In this document: positions 7,340-16,322 of the stretch, one piece after another
Layout of the letters: each line of letters opens with the position of its first letter
Position numbering within the stretch: the first letter of the stretch is position 1
Assembly: GCA_964450915.1 (NCBI GenBank)
Contig: CAYVFG010000007.1
Span: forward strand, 1 to 39,562
Source: HO2-45-11b sp964450915
Lineage (GTDB): Bacteria > Patescibacteriota > Andersenbacteria > UBA10190
Direction: 5' to 3'
DNA: 39,562 nt
Translations under genes and position numbers: made by a program
The notes under the pieces: model-generated
What the model was told of the DNA's origin: nothing
Databases searched by the model: none
Seen by the model: only the letters and a program-made list of their open reading frames with translations

Positions 7340-10048
7340 ATGGCAAAACGGCAAAAACTGGCAATTATAGACGCGCACGCGCTTATTCATAGGGCGTACC
7401 ATGCTCTTCCGCCGATGACGAGTCCGGAAGGCGTGCCAACGAATGCGGTGTACGGGTTTACGACAATGCTTATGAAAATGATCAGCACACTGAAGCCTAC
7501 TCATGTGATCGCTGCGTTCGATATGAAGGGGCCGACCTTTCGGCATGAAGAATATGCGGATTACAAAGCGCACCGCAAGGAGCTGGATGATGACTTGATT
7601 GTTCAGTTCGATATTGTGCGCGATGTAGTGCGCGCATTTTCTATTCCTATTTTGGAGAAAAAAGGTTTTGAAGCAGACGATATTATCGGGACTATTGTAA
7701 AAAAAATAGAAAAAGAAATCCCCATAGTTGTAGTAACGGGGGACATGGATACGCTTCAATTGGTATCTGAAGCAACGTCCGTATTTACATTAAAGCGAGG
7801 TATCTCGGATACGATTTTATACACCCCGGAATTAGTGCAAGAGAAGTACGGATTTGAGCCCAAATACATCCCCGACTATAAAGGATTGGCTGGCGACCCC
7901 TCCGATAATATTCCGGGCGTTGCAGGGATTGGTGTTAAGACTGCAAAGGATTTAGTTGGCAACTTCGGATCGCTTGAATCTATTTTTGATCATGAGGAAG
8001 AGCTTCCGTCGCGGGCAAAAAAGTATATTGTGGGTCACGAAAAAGACGCATTATTTTCTCGAAAGTTGGCTGTTATTCACCAGGACGTTCCCGTAGATGT
8101 TGTATTGGAAGATGCGTTATTTGTTACATATGATGAAAAGAAGGTTCGATCAGAATTTCAGAAACTGGGATTTAGAAGTTTAATTAGCCGCCTTCCGAAA
8201 AGTCAAGATGGCTTTCAGCCTACGCTTGGTATGAAAAACGAGGAAGAAATCGTATTGCCAGATGGATATTTTATTGCTCAATTAAGAGACGAACAGCTAG
8301 ATTTGCAAAAAGTGTTGAAAGATAAAAAGATTATCGCCTTTGATACAGAAACTGACGGACTGGGCGGAAGGACGAGTCCGATTATTGGAATGAGCTTCGC
8401 TTGCCATACTGAATCCGGCATTGAGGCGTGGTATGTGCCGATTGATGCAACGTCTGTTTTGTTGTGGAAGGATTTTTTTGAAGATTCAACGATTCAAAAA
8501 ACGGGCCATAATTTAAAGTACGATATGGAGGTATTGGCCCAATCGGGGATCCACATGAAGGGGGTTGTTTTCGATACTATGATTGCGAGCTATTTGCTTC
8601 GTCCGGGATCTCGAAATTTTGGCATGGACGACTTGGCCGAAGAATTTTTAAACTACACGCCAATTCCGATCACTGATTTAATCGGCTCCGGAAAAAATCA
8701 GAAAAGCATGAAAGAAGTTCCGCTCACGGAGCTTGCTCGATATGCCGCTGAAGATGCCGATGTATCGCTTCGGTTGTATGATTTTTTCTTGCCGAAAATT
8801 GAAGAAGAAAAGCTGCTAGATGTGTTGCAAGAAATCGAGCTCCCGTTACTGGATGTCTTGGTTCATATGGAAATGACCGGGGTGGCGATTGATGAAAAAG
8901 TGTTCACACGTCTGAGCAAAAAAGTTTCAGATCGAATAAAGATAATTGAACAACAAATATGGTCGCTTGCTGGCGTCCATTTCAATATCGGATCTCCGAA
9001 GCAATTGCGGGAAATATTATTCGTGAATTTGAACCTTCCGACTGTCGGAATCAAGAAGACTCAATCGGGATATTCTACCGGGGCGGATGAATTAGATAAG
9101 TTAACGGGCAAGCACCCTATTATCGCGTTTTTATCCGAGTATCGAGAGCTGTCGAAGCTGAAAAGCACCTATTTAGATGCTCTGCCGCCTCTTATAGACA
9201 GTAAAACGCATAGAATATATGCCTCTTTCAACCAAACAATAGCGGCAACTGGCAGGCTTTCATCTACAAATCCGAATCTCCAGAATATTCCCATTAGAAC
9301 GGATGTTGGACAAGAAATTCGCAAGGCGTTTGTTGCCCGTGAGGGGTTTGTGCTTGTAAAAGCGGATTATTCGCAACTTGAATTACGGATTGCCGCGCAC
9401 GTATCTCAAGATGAAAAGTTGATTTCCGCATTTAAAGCAGGAGAAGATATTCACAAATCTACTGCAGCTTGGGTGTTTTCTGTTCCCGTCGAAGAGGTGA
9501 CTGACCATATGCGCAGACAGGCTAAAACGCTTAATTTCGGTGTGTTATATGGGATGGGTGCGCAAAGCTTTGCGCGGTCCGCGGGGGTGAGTGTTGAAGA
9601 AGCGCGGTCGTTTATTGATCGATATCAGCAACAGTATGAGGGGATTACTCGTTGTATTCAAAAAATTGTTGACGATGCTCAAACGCATGGGTTTGTGGAG
9701 ACGATGTTTGGACGGAAGCGATATATTCCGGAGATTCATTCAAATAACCCTGCAATTCGAGCGGGCGCAGAACGGGCAGCGTTTAATTTTCCGATCCAGG
9801 GCGCTGAGGCGGACATCATAAAAAAGGCGATGATTTCTTTGTATGCTCACATGCAAGAGAAGTATCAGGATGGTGCAATTGTACTAACTGTTCACGATGA
9901 GCTTGTTTGTGAAGTAAAGCAGGATGATGCCAAGCGATTTGCGCAAGACATGAAAGATATTATGGAAGACGTAGTTGTGCTCGACGCTCCTCTTGTTGTA
10001 GATGTTGGAATTGGTTCGAACTGGGGTGATATTCAGGGCGTAGCTTAA
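7340..10048 (+). CDS. polA: DNA polymerase I with intact 5'-nuclease, proofreading and polymerase domains
   Basis: This 902-residue family A polymerase serves repair synthesis and RNA primer removal. Domain order is a 5'-nuclease (about 1-290, starting AIIDAHALIHRAYHALP), a 3'-5' exonuclease (about 320-490) and a polymerase (about 510-902). The proofreading site appears intact: D335 and E337 in FDTETDG, D395 in HNLKYD, and Y468/D472 in YAAED. Polymerase motif A DYSQLELR begins at residue 676, motif B RRQAKTLNFGVLYG follows, and motif C VHDE is at 851-854. Many bacterial PolA proteins outside the proteobacteria have lost the exonuclease residues, so their retention is notable. The gene follows tsaE by 4 bases and is probably translated from the same message. 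Confidence 0.97.
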   Translation: MAKRQKLAIIDAHALIHRAYHALPPMTSPEGVPTNAVYGFTTMLMKMISTLKPTHVIAAFDMKGPTFRHEEYADYKAHRKELDDDLIVQFDIVRDVVRAFSIPILEKKGFEADDIIGTIVKKIEKEIPIVVVTGDMDTLQLVSEATSVFTLKRGISDTILYTPELVQEKYGFEPKYIPDYKGLAGDPSDNIPGVAGIGVKTAKDLVGNFGSLESIFDHEEELPSRAKKYIVGHEKDALFSRKLAVIHQDVPVDVVLEDALFVTYDEKKVRSEFQKLGFRSLISRLPKSQDGFQPTLGMKNEEEIVLPDGYFIAQLRDEQLDLQKVLKDKKIIAFDTETDGLGGRTSPIIGMSFACHTESGIEAWYVPIDATSVLLWKDFFEDSTIQKTGHNLKYDMEVLAQSGIHMKGVVFDTMIASYLLRPGSRNFGMDDLAEEFLNYTPIPITDLIGSGKNQKSMKEVPLTELARYAAEDADVSLRLYDFFLPKIEEEKLLDVLQEIELPLLDVLVHMEMTGVAIDEKVFTRLSKKVSDRIKIIEQQIWSLAGVHFNIGSPKQLREILFVNLNLPTVGIKKTQSGYSTGADELDKLTGKHPIIAFLSEYRELSKLKSTYLDALPPLIDSKTHRIYASFNQTIAATGRLSSTNPNLQNIPIRTDVGQEIRKAFVAREGFVLVKADYSQLELRIAAHVSQDEKLISAFKAGEDIHKSTAAWVFSVPVEEVTDHMRRQAKTLNFGVLYGMGAQSFARSAGVSVEEARSFIDRYQQQYEGITRCIQKIVDDAQTHGFVETMFGRKRYIPEIHSNNPAIRAGAERAAFNFPIQGAEADIIKKAMISLYAHMQEKYQDGAIVLTVHDELVCEVKQDDAKRFAQDMKDIMEDVVVLDAPLVVDVGIGSNWGDIQGVA

Positions 10049-10049
10049 C

Positions 10050-10058
10050 TGATATACT
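10050..10058 (+). promoter_or_regulatory. Extended -10 promoter (TGaTATACT) for the 10067-13032 pair
   Basis: The TG dinucleotide, one base, and TATACT at 10053-10058 form a strong extended -10. It ends 8 bases before the ATG at 10067. There is no recognisable -35 box or Shine-Dalgarno site, so a leaderless or near-leaderless transcript is predicted. Confidence 0.55.
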
Positions 10059-10066
10059 TATGGCAT

Positions 10067-10549
10067 ATGTCATTGGAATCTCGCAAGGGAGGGGTGCGCG
10101 AGTCGTTGATTTTTCGCAATCCAGAACAAGCGCGCTCATTTCAAGAGTCGTACGAACGGCGCGTTGAAAAACATGCAGTCCCTGGAACAACGCGCGATAG
10201 GGAACTGTTGGGCGAAGAGTTAGTGCAGGCGTTTGAGCATGAAGGCGTCGGGGTTACGCCTATTAGAGAACCATGGGAGCACTCGCCGAAGGAGCATCAA
10301 GAAGTTCAGGCGTTGGTTGAAACTGCGTTCTCTGAAGGGCTCGATGTGGCGATTGCAAAGGCAAGAACGAGCCAGTATTTTCCAAGGAATATTGATTTGC
10401 TTCACGACGTATTGACGGGGAGATTGTACGACGCCGTGATTGCCGACCGTGTTAATGAGCACTATGTATCTCCTAAAGTATTGCTTGGCATTTTCGCATT
10501 ATTCGCCGCTATTATTGGTGCGGTTGTAGTGTTTATGTACTCCCTATGA
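10067..10549 (+). CDS. Unknown protein with C-terminal membrane helix, partner of the TraG-like ATPase
   Basis: I do not recognise a family for this 160-residue protein. The first ~135 residues are soluble, charged and probably helical, with many Glu and Arg residues. The last ~22 (about 138-158) form one hydrophobic helix, so it is likely tail-anchored in the membrane with the bulk on the cytoplasmic side. The stop overlaps the start of the next gene in an ATGA arrangement (10546-10549), implying translational coupling with the TraG/VirD4-like ATPase. Because that ATPase begins with a membrane helix, the two may form one membrane complex. That is an inference from coupling alone. Confidence 0.75.
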   Translation: MSLESRKGGVRESLIFRNPEQARSFQESYERRVEKHAVPGTTRDRELLGEELVQAFEHEGVGVTPIREPWEHSPKEHQEVQALVETAFSEGLDVAIAKARTSQYFPRNIDLLHDVLTGRLYDAVIADRVNEHYVSPKVLLGIFALFAAIIGAVVVFMYSL

Positions 10550-13032
10550 TTTCTTTCATCGGATTTTTACTTCTCGTTATTGTTTTTGGTCTCTGTTGCA
10601 TCGGGCTTGTGGCAATAGCGCTGCTTGTTCGTCAGCGTGCGCGAGTGTCCCGCTCATTGGATATTCAAATGCTCCAAGTGCTTTTACCGAAAGATATGCA
10701 GAAGGAGGATCGAGAAGAAGGGATCGGGCAGTCAATCAAGGAGCGTATCGCAGTGGGTGAGCAGTTTTTGTCTACGCTTTCATCTCTGCCATCATCGTGG
10801 AAGCATCGGCTGCTCTACGGTAAGCCGGCGGTGGTATTTGAGATGGCGAGCATCCCGGATCAAGGAATCTTGTTTTTTGCAGGAACTGAGCGAAAGTATA
10901 TCCAGCATTTGGAAAAGCAGATTTATGCGCATTACCCGGAAGCGGAAGTTAAAGATGCTCCGGAATTTACTATTTTTGCGGAAGGGGATGCTGTGCGAGT
11001 TGCGAGTTTCCGCCTAAGAAGAAAGCAGTATTTGCCAATTGCAACATATAAAGAACTGGAAGTTGATCCGATGCAGCCGCTTACTGGCGCACTGGCAAAA
11101 ATTCAAAGCACCGACTCCGCATTGATCCAATACATCCTTACTCCAGCATCGAGGTCGTCATCTATCCAGGCATCCCAGGCTACAAAACGTACGATGCTGG
11201 GGAAGCAGGCGGACCTTTCAAGCTCCTCGTTCGGGTTTTCTTCGCTTCTATCTGCAATAACGAAAACGCAGTCAGATAGAGATGTAAATGAGCAGCGAGC
11301 AAGCAAGATGACGACGCGCATGCAACAGCGTATTGAACTAGTGGAGGCAAAAATGGCGCAACAGCAGTTCGCTGTAACTATTCGCGTAGGAGTTTCTGTG
11401 CGGAAACAGGATGATGCGGAGCGAGTATTTCATGGTCTTACGTCTGCGTTTTCTCAATATGATTTTCCGGATTTAAACCAATTAACATACAAGGAACCCA
11501 AGAATAAGAAAAAGTTTATAGAAAAAATGGTATTTAGAATTCCGGACGAATCCACTGCGTCTGTATTCGGAACTGCCGAAATATCAAGCATGTATCATTT
11601 TCCCCTGCCTACTACATCGACTCCGAACATTGCATGGAGGGGTGCTAAGTCTGCCCCTGCCCCGAGCAATCTTGCCCAAGATGGCGTGTTGATCGGCGTT
11701 AATCAGTATCGAGGAATTGATACGCCCGTACATATCAGCCCGTCTGATAGGAGGCGCCATATGTACCTGTTGGGTCAAACGGGAACGGGAAAAACGACGA
11801 TGTTTTTAAATATGATTATTCAAGATATTCAGGCAGGGCATGGGGTGGGAGTTGTAGACCCGCACGGTGATTTAATTTCAGATATTCTGCATCATATTCC
11901 TCAGAATCGGCTGAAGGATGTTGTGCTATTTGATCCGCGAGATAAAGAGCGCCCGCTCGGGTTTAATATTTTAGAATCAAAAAATGCGGAGCAGAGGGAT
12001 TTGGTTGTAAATGAGGTTGTGCAAATCTTGCAAAAGCTTGCTGCAAGATTAAACCCAGAATCAATCGGTCCGATGTTTGAGCATTATCTGAGGAATGCAT
12101 TATTAGCGCTGGTAGAAGATCCGAACGCAACGCTATTGGACGTGCCTCGCATGTTTGTGGATGAGCAGTTTAGGAAGCAAATATTGAGCAAAGTTGCAAA
12201 CCCTATTGTGCTGCAGTTTTGGAACCAAGAATTTGCACAGTCTCAGCGCGGACAAATGTCCGCAGATATGCTTAGCTACATCATTAGCAAACTCGGCAGA
12301 TTCATTAGCAACGACACGGTGCGTAATATTATCGGACAGGCAAAGTCGTCGTTTGATGTGAGGGAGATTATGGATCAGAAAAAAATTCTGCTATGCAATT
12401 TATCGAAAGGGGAATTAGGCGATATGAATTCCGATTTGTTGGGATTTGTGCTGGTATCCAAAATCCAAATAGCCGCGCTTGGGCGCGCCGATATTCCAGA
12501 AAACGAGCGTAACGACTTCTATTTGTACTTAGATGAGTTTCAAAACTTTACAACGGACAGTATTGCAACGATATTGTCGGAAGCAAGAAAGTATCATTTG
12601 AATCTTAATTTGGCGCATCAGTTTATCAATCAGCTCGATGAGCCTATTGCAGATGCCGTATTTGGAAACGTGGGAACGATTGTTTCGTATCGCATCGGCG
12701 TTGAGGATGCGGAGTTTATGGAAAAACAATTTGCGCCGGTGTTCACGCAATATGATCTGATAAATTTACGGCGATTCACTGCCGTTGTTCGCCCTCTTGT
12801 GCATAGTACGCCAGAGCGCGCATGCAGTATTTCGGTCCCGCTTCCTCCCGCAATTGGAGATTCTATCGTTGCTGAGCAGATAAAAGAGAATTCGCGGACG
12901 CTCTATGGCAGGAACCGCGTTGATGTTGAGCAGGAGATAGTCTCTCGATTTGAAGGAGTAAAACCTAATCAACAAAGCGATAAAGTGGAGCACGATTCAT
13001 ACATGAGCGAGTCACTTTTTGATATTGGATAG
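10546..13032 (+). CDS. TraG/VirD4-like type IV secretion coupling ATPase (orphan)
   Basis: This 828-residue protein starts with a long hydrophobic segment (about 1-28) followed by basic residues, typical of a membrane-anchored coupling protein. A large N-terminal region (about 30-370) of unclear fold precedes an ATPase core. Walker A GQTGTGKTT is at 410-418, followed by a VVDPHGDL segment. Walker B LDEFQN has D663-E664, followed by the TraM-recognition-like stretch with LSEARKYHLNLNLAHQF. VirD4/TraG proteins pump DNA or proteins through type IV secretion machines. No other secretion component is encoded here. Similar orphan ATPases occur in many Patescibacteria, where the role may be DNA handling or transport. 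The start overlaps the upstream small membrane protein by 4 bases. Confidence 0.85.
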   Translation: MISFIGFLLLVIVFGLCCIGLVAIALLVRQRARVSRSLDIQMLQVLLPKDMQKEDREEGIGQSIKERIAVGEQFLSTLSSLPSSWKHRLLYGKPAVVFEMASIPDQGILFFAGTERKYIQHLEKQIYAHYPEAEVKDAPEFTIFAEGDAVRVASFRLRRKQYLPIATYKELEVDPMQPLTGALAKIQSTDSALIQYILTPASRSSSIQASQATKRTMLGKQADLSSSSFGFSSLLSAITKTQSDRDVNEQRASKMTTRMQQRIELVEAKMAQQQFAVTIRVGVSVRKQDDAERVFHGLTSAFSQYDFPDLNQLTYKEPKNKKKFIEKMVFRIPDESTASVFGTAEISSMYHFPLPTTSTPNIAWRGAKSAPAPSNLAQDGVLIGVNQYRGIDTPVHISPSDRRRHMYLLGQTGTGKTTMFLNMIIQDIQAGHGVGVVDPHGDLISDILHHIPQNRLKDVVLFDPRDKERPLGFNILESKNAEQRDLVVNEVVQILQKLAARLNPESIGPMFEHYLRNALLALVEDPNATLLDVPRMFVDEQFRKQILSKVANPIVLQFWNQEFAQSQRGQMSADMLSYIISKLGRFISNDTVRNIIGQAKSSFDVREIMDQKKILLCNLSKGELGDMNSDLLGFVLVSKIQIAALGRADIPENERNDFYLYLDEFQNFTTDSIATILSEARKYHLNLNLAHQFINQLDEPIADAVFGNVGTIVSYRIGVEDAEFMEKQFAPVFTQYDLINLRRFTAVVRPLVHSTPERACSISVPLPPAIGDSIVAEQIKENSRTLYGRNRVDVEQEIVSRFEGVKPNQQSDKVEHDSYMSESLFDIG

Positions 13033-13080
13033 GGCAGTGAGGTATTATAAAGGAATCATTTATTTTCTAGCATAATTATC

Positions 13081-14214
13081 ATGTCTGAAGAAGATCCTCA
13101 ACATTCTAATCCGGAAGCAGGGATGCATTCGCCCTCTCCTAAAAAGAAGCAGATGCTTCCAATCGCAATCGCGGTGGCCGTGGGTGTTATCGTTATTGCT
13201 GTTGGTGCATATGCCGGGCTCCATTCTAAATCCAAGGGTTCGGGAAGCACGTCTACGTACGGAAATCTTCCGCTTGGGCAAAATGCGTCGCCTACTCCCG
13301 CTCCGGTAAATCGAGATACGAGCGGATTGTCTGGAATGCCATGCGATCATCCGAATCGAAGACCTATTGGCGTAATGCTTGCAGGAGACCCGATCAATCG
13401 TCCTCTTTCAGGATTTTCGACCGCAGACATGGTGTTTGAATTGCCGGTGCTGGTAAGCGATGTTACGCGGCTCACTGCTGTGTATCAGTGCGGTGAGGCT
13501 CCTGAAATGGGGTCAGTGCGTTCCGCGCGACATGACTATCTGTATTTGCTGGATGGTGTCGACGGCATTATGGCGCACTGGGGAGGAAGCTACTGGGCGC
13601 TTAATATGATTGCAGCAGGCCAATTTCAAACAATGAATGCTTTGCAGAATCCGAATAATGCATTTTTCCGCAAAGATAACTTGCCTGCGCCGTATAACGG
13701 GTTCACTACATATGCGCGACTGTGGGACACCCTGCAGAAGCTTGGCTATCGAACAGAGACGCAATTTAAGGGATATGACTTCAAGGATGATGCTCCGGCA
13801 AGCGACCGTCCTGCGGGAGGAACGCTCACAATTAATTGGCCGGGGGCATTCAAGGTAAGCTACCAATACAACCCTACGACAAATCGATACGAGAGATATT
13901 GGGCAGGCGTAAAGCAGGCTGATGGATACGATAAAAAAGTGATTGCTCCAAGCGTAGTTGTGGTCATGCGTGCGACGAATACATATATGGACGGTCCTGG
14001 CGGATACAATAACGTTGCCATTGAAGGAACGGGAGATTTAACGGTATATGAGGACGGGAAAGCGATTACGGGCAAGTGGACGAAGGATATTAATAATAAG
14101 AAAGACCCTGTGCACTTCTTAGACGCACAAGGAAAACCTATTACATTTACTCGCGGACAGGTTTGGGTAACTGCAGTTGAGCCGACCATCTCAGTGACTT
14201 GGACAGAAAAGTAG
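13081..14214 (+). CDS. DUF3048-family membrane-anchored extracytoplasmic protein
   Basis: This 377-residue protein has an acidic and Pro-rich N-tail with a KKK cluster, one membrane helix (about 24-45), and a Ser/Thr/Pro linker. A C-terminal domain starts near residue 90 and matches DUF3048 (YerB-like): a RRPIGVML strand, SGFSTADMVFE, a V-TRLTAVY segment and the SVRSAR motif, then a second half from about 250. The domain should lie outside the membrane. Function is unknown for the family, though YerB-like proteins are envelope-associated. A CATAAT -10-like box lies at 13071-13076, 4 bases before the ATG. The holA gene starts 19 bases downstream and could be co-transcribed. Confidence 0.85.
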   Translation: MSEEDPQHSNPEAGMHSPSPKKKQMLPIAIAVAVGVIVIAVGAYAGLHSKSKGSGSTSTYGNLPLGQNASPTPAPVNRDTSGLSGMPCDHPNRRPIGVMLAGDPINRPLSGFSTADMVFELPVLVSDVTRLTAVYQCGEAPEMGSVRSARHDYLYLLDGVDGIMAHWGGSYWALNMIAAGQFQTMNALQNPNNAFFRKDNLPAPYNGFTTYARLWDTLQKLGYRTETQFKGYDFKDDAPASDRPAGGTLTINWPGAFKVSYQYNPTTNRYERYWAGVKQADGYDKKVIAPSVVVVMRATNTYMDGPGGYNNVAIEGTGDLTVYEDGKAITGKWTKDINNKKDPVHFLDAQGKPITFTRGQVWVTAVEPTISVTWTEK

Positions 14215-14233
14215 GAGCGTGTAGTGTATATTC

Positions 14234-15175
14234 ATGATCCGATATTTCTTCGGGGAAGATACACGAACAGCGCGGGCGGAGATAACTGCGTATGCGAATA
14301 AATCGCATGCGCAGGTTCGTTTTGTAGACGAGGATGATATTAAAAAATCATCTATTGAGTCCGTGTTTGATAGCGCCAAAGGCTCTTTATTCGGAGCATC
14401 TTTTCTCGTGTTTCGTGATCCTCTGGCATATTCAGAACCTATTCGCACCCAAATACTTGATTACCTTACCCCTGAACGTATGAAAGCGGATAGCATTTTT
14501 TGGCAAAGAGGGGGAGTAGATGCACGATCTGCTATGCACAAGTTTCTCAAAAAGAATGCAGGGGTTGAGCAGTTCCCGGCAATTGGTGATATTCGGCAAG
14601 GTGTTCAGTGGGTACGGGCGTATATGCAAGAAGATGGTATGCAGAGTGATGCGATGCATCAAGATGCGATTATGTTGTTACTGCAGCGAGTTGGGTTTGA
14701 TACATATGCATTAGTATCGGAATTGCAAAAATTAGCAGCATATAAAGACGTGATAACCAAAGAGGATGTTGAAAAGATTGTTCCGGAGCGAAGTGGCGCT
14801 GTCGCAAGCGCGTTTCCTTTACTAGAGGCGATTACAGCGAAAAGGCCCGCTATCGCTACGGGTATCTTGCAAAAGATGATTGAAGATGGCGCTTCAGAAC
14901 GATTTATTGCATCAATGATCGCGTACCAGTTTCGACTATTTTTAGCAGTACGAATAGGTATTGATGGCAGCGAAAGCGCCAGCGTTATTTCCAAGCAATC
15001 GAAACTTCATCCGATTGCCGTGCAAAAGGCAATGCCGATGGTGCGCAGGCTTTCTATTCCCGCAATTCAAGATGCTCTTGTGCGTATTGCCGGCGTAGAG
15101 CGATCCATGAACAGTAACAAAACGATGGACCCTCGGTCCATCGTTACAATGCTTGTGGTAAGCTTGGCGTCGTAA
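14234..15175 (+). CDS. holA: DNA polymerase III delta subunit
   Basis: HolA is the clamp-loader delta subunit that opens the beta sliding clamp. At 313 residues it is near the usual size. The N-terminus MIRYFFGEDTRTARAEI is typical of delta subunits, which keep an AAA+ fold but lack a Walker A motif, as here. A FRDP segment after the second strand and helical collar sequences toward the C-terminus agree with the family. It follows the DUF3048 gene by 19 bases. Its stop codon (TAA, 15173-15175) directly abuts the stop of the convergent rpsT gene. Confidence 0.88.
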   Translation: MIRYFFGEDTRTARAEITAYANKSHAQVRFVDEDDIKKSSIESVFDSAKGSLFGASFLVFRDPLAYSEPIRTQILDYLTPERMKADSIFWQRGGVDARSAMHKFLKKNAGVEQFPAIGDIRQGVQWVRAYMQEDGMQSDAMHQDAIMLLLQRVGFDTYALVSELQKLAAYKDVITKEDVEKIVPERSGAVASAFPLLEAITAKRPAIATGILQKMIEDGASERFIASMIAYQFRLFLAVRIGIDGSESASVISKQSKLHPIAVQKAMPMVRRLSIPAIQDALVRIAGVERSMNSNKTMDPRSIVTMLVVSLAS

Positions 15176-15439
15176 TTATTTCGCCTTTACCTGCAGTTTT
15201 CGTAATCCAGCTTTTCGTCGGCTTGCTTCGTTCGGGTGGATAATGTTTCTTCGAGCTGCTCGGTCGAAGATGCTTTCTGCTTGCACTGCTACTTCTGCAA
15301 TCTTTTTTGCATCGTTAGAGGCGATAGCTTCTCGAACGGCCTTTTTAGCCTCTCGAATCTTCTTTCTCCAAACATCATTAACAGCACGTCGTCGTGCGTC
15401 TTTTCGTAAAGCTTTCTTTCCAGCGGATAGTTGTGGCAT
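15176..15439 (-). CDS. rpsT: Small ribosomal subunit protein bS20
   Basis: This 87-residue, strongly basic protein is S20, which binds 16S rRNA early in 30S assembly. It starts MPQLSAGKKALRKDARRRA, equivalent to the usual MPNIKSAKKR opening, and is made of long basic helices with the conserved IIHPNEASRRKAGL segment near the end. An in-frame upstream start would add 12 hydrophobic residues that do not belong to the family, so the ATG at 15439 is chosen. An extended -10 box lies 7 bases upstream and there is no clear Shine-Dalgarno site. The gene converges on holA with no spacer between the stop codons. Confidence 0.95.
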   Translation of the reverse strand: MPQLSAGKKALRKDARRRAVNDVWRKKIREAKKAVREAIASNDAKKIAEVAVQAESIFDRAARRNIIHPNEASRRKAGLRKLQVKAK

Positions 15440-15446
15440 GAAGGGA

Positions 15447-15455
15447 AGTATGACA
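15447..15455 (-). promoter_or_regulatory. Extended -10 promoter (TGtCATACT) for rpsT
   Basis: On the minus strand TG, one base, then CATACT ends 7 bases before the rpsT ATG. This again predicts a leaderless transcript, here for a ribosomal protein gene. Confidence 0.5.
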
Positions 15456-15566
15456 AAAGGGAGTGGGAATGTCAAACACTAGCTTTTAGCTTATGGCTGG
15501 TATCTTATAGGATATCTCGAAATTATAATTTTATGGCTCAATAAAGCATAATAGTATTTCTTATAG

Positions 15567-15595
15567 TTGACAAAAATGTAAAATAGGAGTAATAT
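15567..15595 (+). promoter_or_regulatory. Consensus-like sigma-70 promoter (TTGACA-17-TAATAT) for the PQ-loop gene
   Basis: TTGACA at 15567-15572 is separated by exactly 17 bases from TAATAT at 15590-15595. This is the best full -35/-10 promoter in the window. Transcription should begin near 15602, giving a leader of about 60 bases before the GTG at 15662. Upstream, an AT-rich palindrome (15520-15531) and a repeated TTATGGCT (15491 and 15531) could be regulator sites, but that is speculative. Confidence 0.75.
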
Positions 15596-15661
15596 ATAAA
15601 CGTTACGGTTGATTGATCAAAGCGGTTGTTTATCAGGCTCTTTACCAAAAAAGGAGATATT

Positions 15662-16291
15662 GTGCAGGACTTCAATGACTTTGGTCTTAATCAGGCCACC
15701 GTCGCTACTATCGGTTGCATCGTCATGACCCTTCTTGGGGCGTACGGTCAATCGAGCCAGATTCAAAAGATCTGGAAAAGCAAAAAAGCCGAGCGAGTAT
15801 CGGGGATGATGAGCGTTATTATGTTAACGCTGTTTGCAAGTTATCTCGTAAGAGGTGTTGCAGAATATCGTCTCATGTATCTCGCGCAAGGCGTTATTAG
15901 AACTTCGCTCTTTATTCCGATTGTCGTTGGTGTAATTCGCTTCGGTGTCTTCACTAAAAGCAATTGGATCGAGCTTATGCTCGGAGCATTGGTTCTCGGA
16001 CTTATGTCTGCGGTTGATTCGCTTCGAGTCATCGGATTCGTGCTCGTAATGCACATTGGACTTATTGGTGCTGCACATCAAGCATGGAGTGTTAGGAAGG
16101 CGAACGGTCAGGTATCGTTCTCGTTCTACCTCACAATGCTTGCCTCGGTTTCGTTTCAGAGTTGGTACGGATGGTACTACAGCGACACGGCATTACTTAT
16201 TCCATGCTTGGGATTCGTAACGCTGTACAGCATCATCCTTCTGCTTATGGTTCGAAACAGCAAAAACAGTAACACCGCCACTTCAACGTGA
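15662..16291 (+). CDS. PQ-loop/SWEET-like seven-helix membrane transporter
   Basis: This 209-residue polytopic protein has about seven hydrophobic helices. Two related halves each carry a Q-(x)-IW/AW-x-K/R-K/R turn followed by G-x-V/M-S-x-x-x: one near residues 23-45 (SQIQKIWKSKKAERVSG), the other in the second half (HQAWSVRKANGQVSFS). This is the pattern of PQ-loop/SWEET proteins, usually sugar or amino acid carriers; the substrate here is unknown. The GTG start is preferred over an in-frame TTG at 15626 because AAGGAG (15651-15656) lies 5 bases upstream. It is a self-contained unit: its own -35/-10 promoter, a Shine-Dalgarno site and an intrinsic terminator that overlaps the last codons. 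Confidence 0.75.
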   Translation: MQDFNDFGLNQATVATIGCIVMTLLGAYGQSSQIQKIWKSKKAERVSGMMSVIMLTLFASYLVRGVAEYRLMYLAQGVIRTSLFIPIVVGVIRFGVFTKSNWIELMLGALVLGLMSAVDSLRVIGFVLVMHIGLIGAAHQAWSVRKANGQVSFSFYLTMLASVSFQSWYGWYYSDTALLIPCLGFVTLYSIILLLMVRNSKNSNTATST

Positions 16292-16302
16292 CGGTGTTTT
16301 TT
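16271..16302 (+). terminator. Intrinsic terminator overlapping the 3' end of the PQ-loop gene
   Basis: AACACCG (16271-16277) pairs with CGGTGTT (16292-16298), and an inner CAC/GTG adds three pairs. An uninterrupted T-run follows to 16302. The stem includes the last codons and the TGA stop at 16289-16291, so coding and termination share the same bases. Confidence 0.85.
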
Positions 16303-16322
16303 CTTATCCAAAAACAGGGAAG

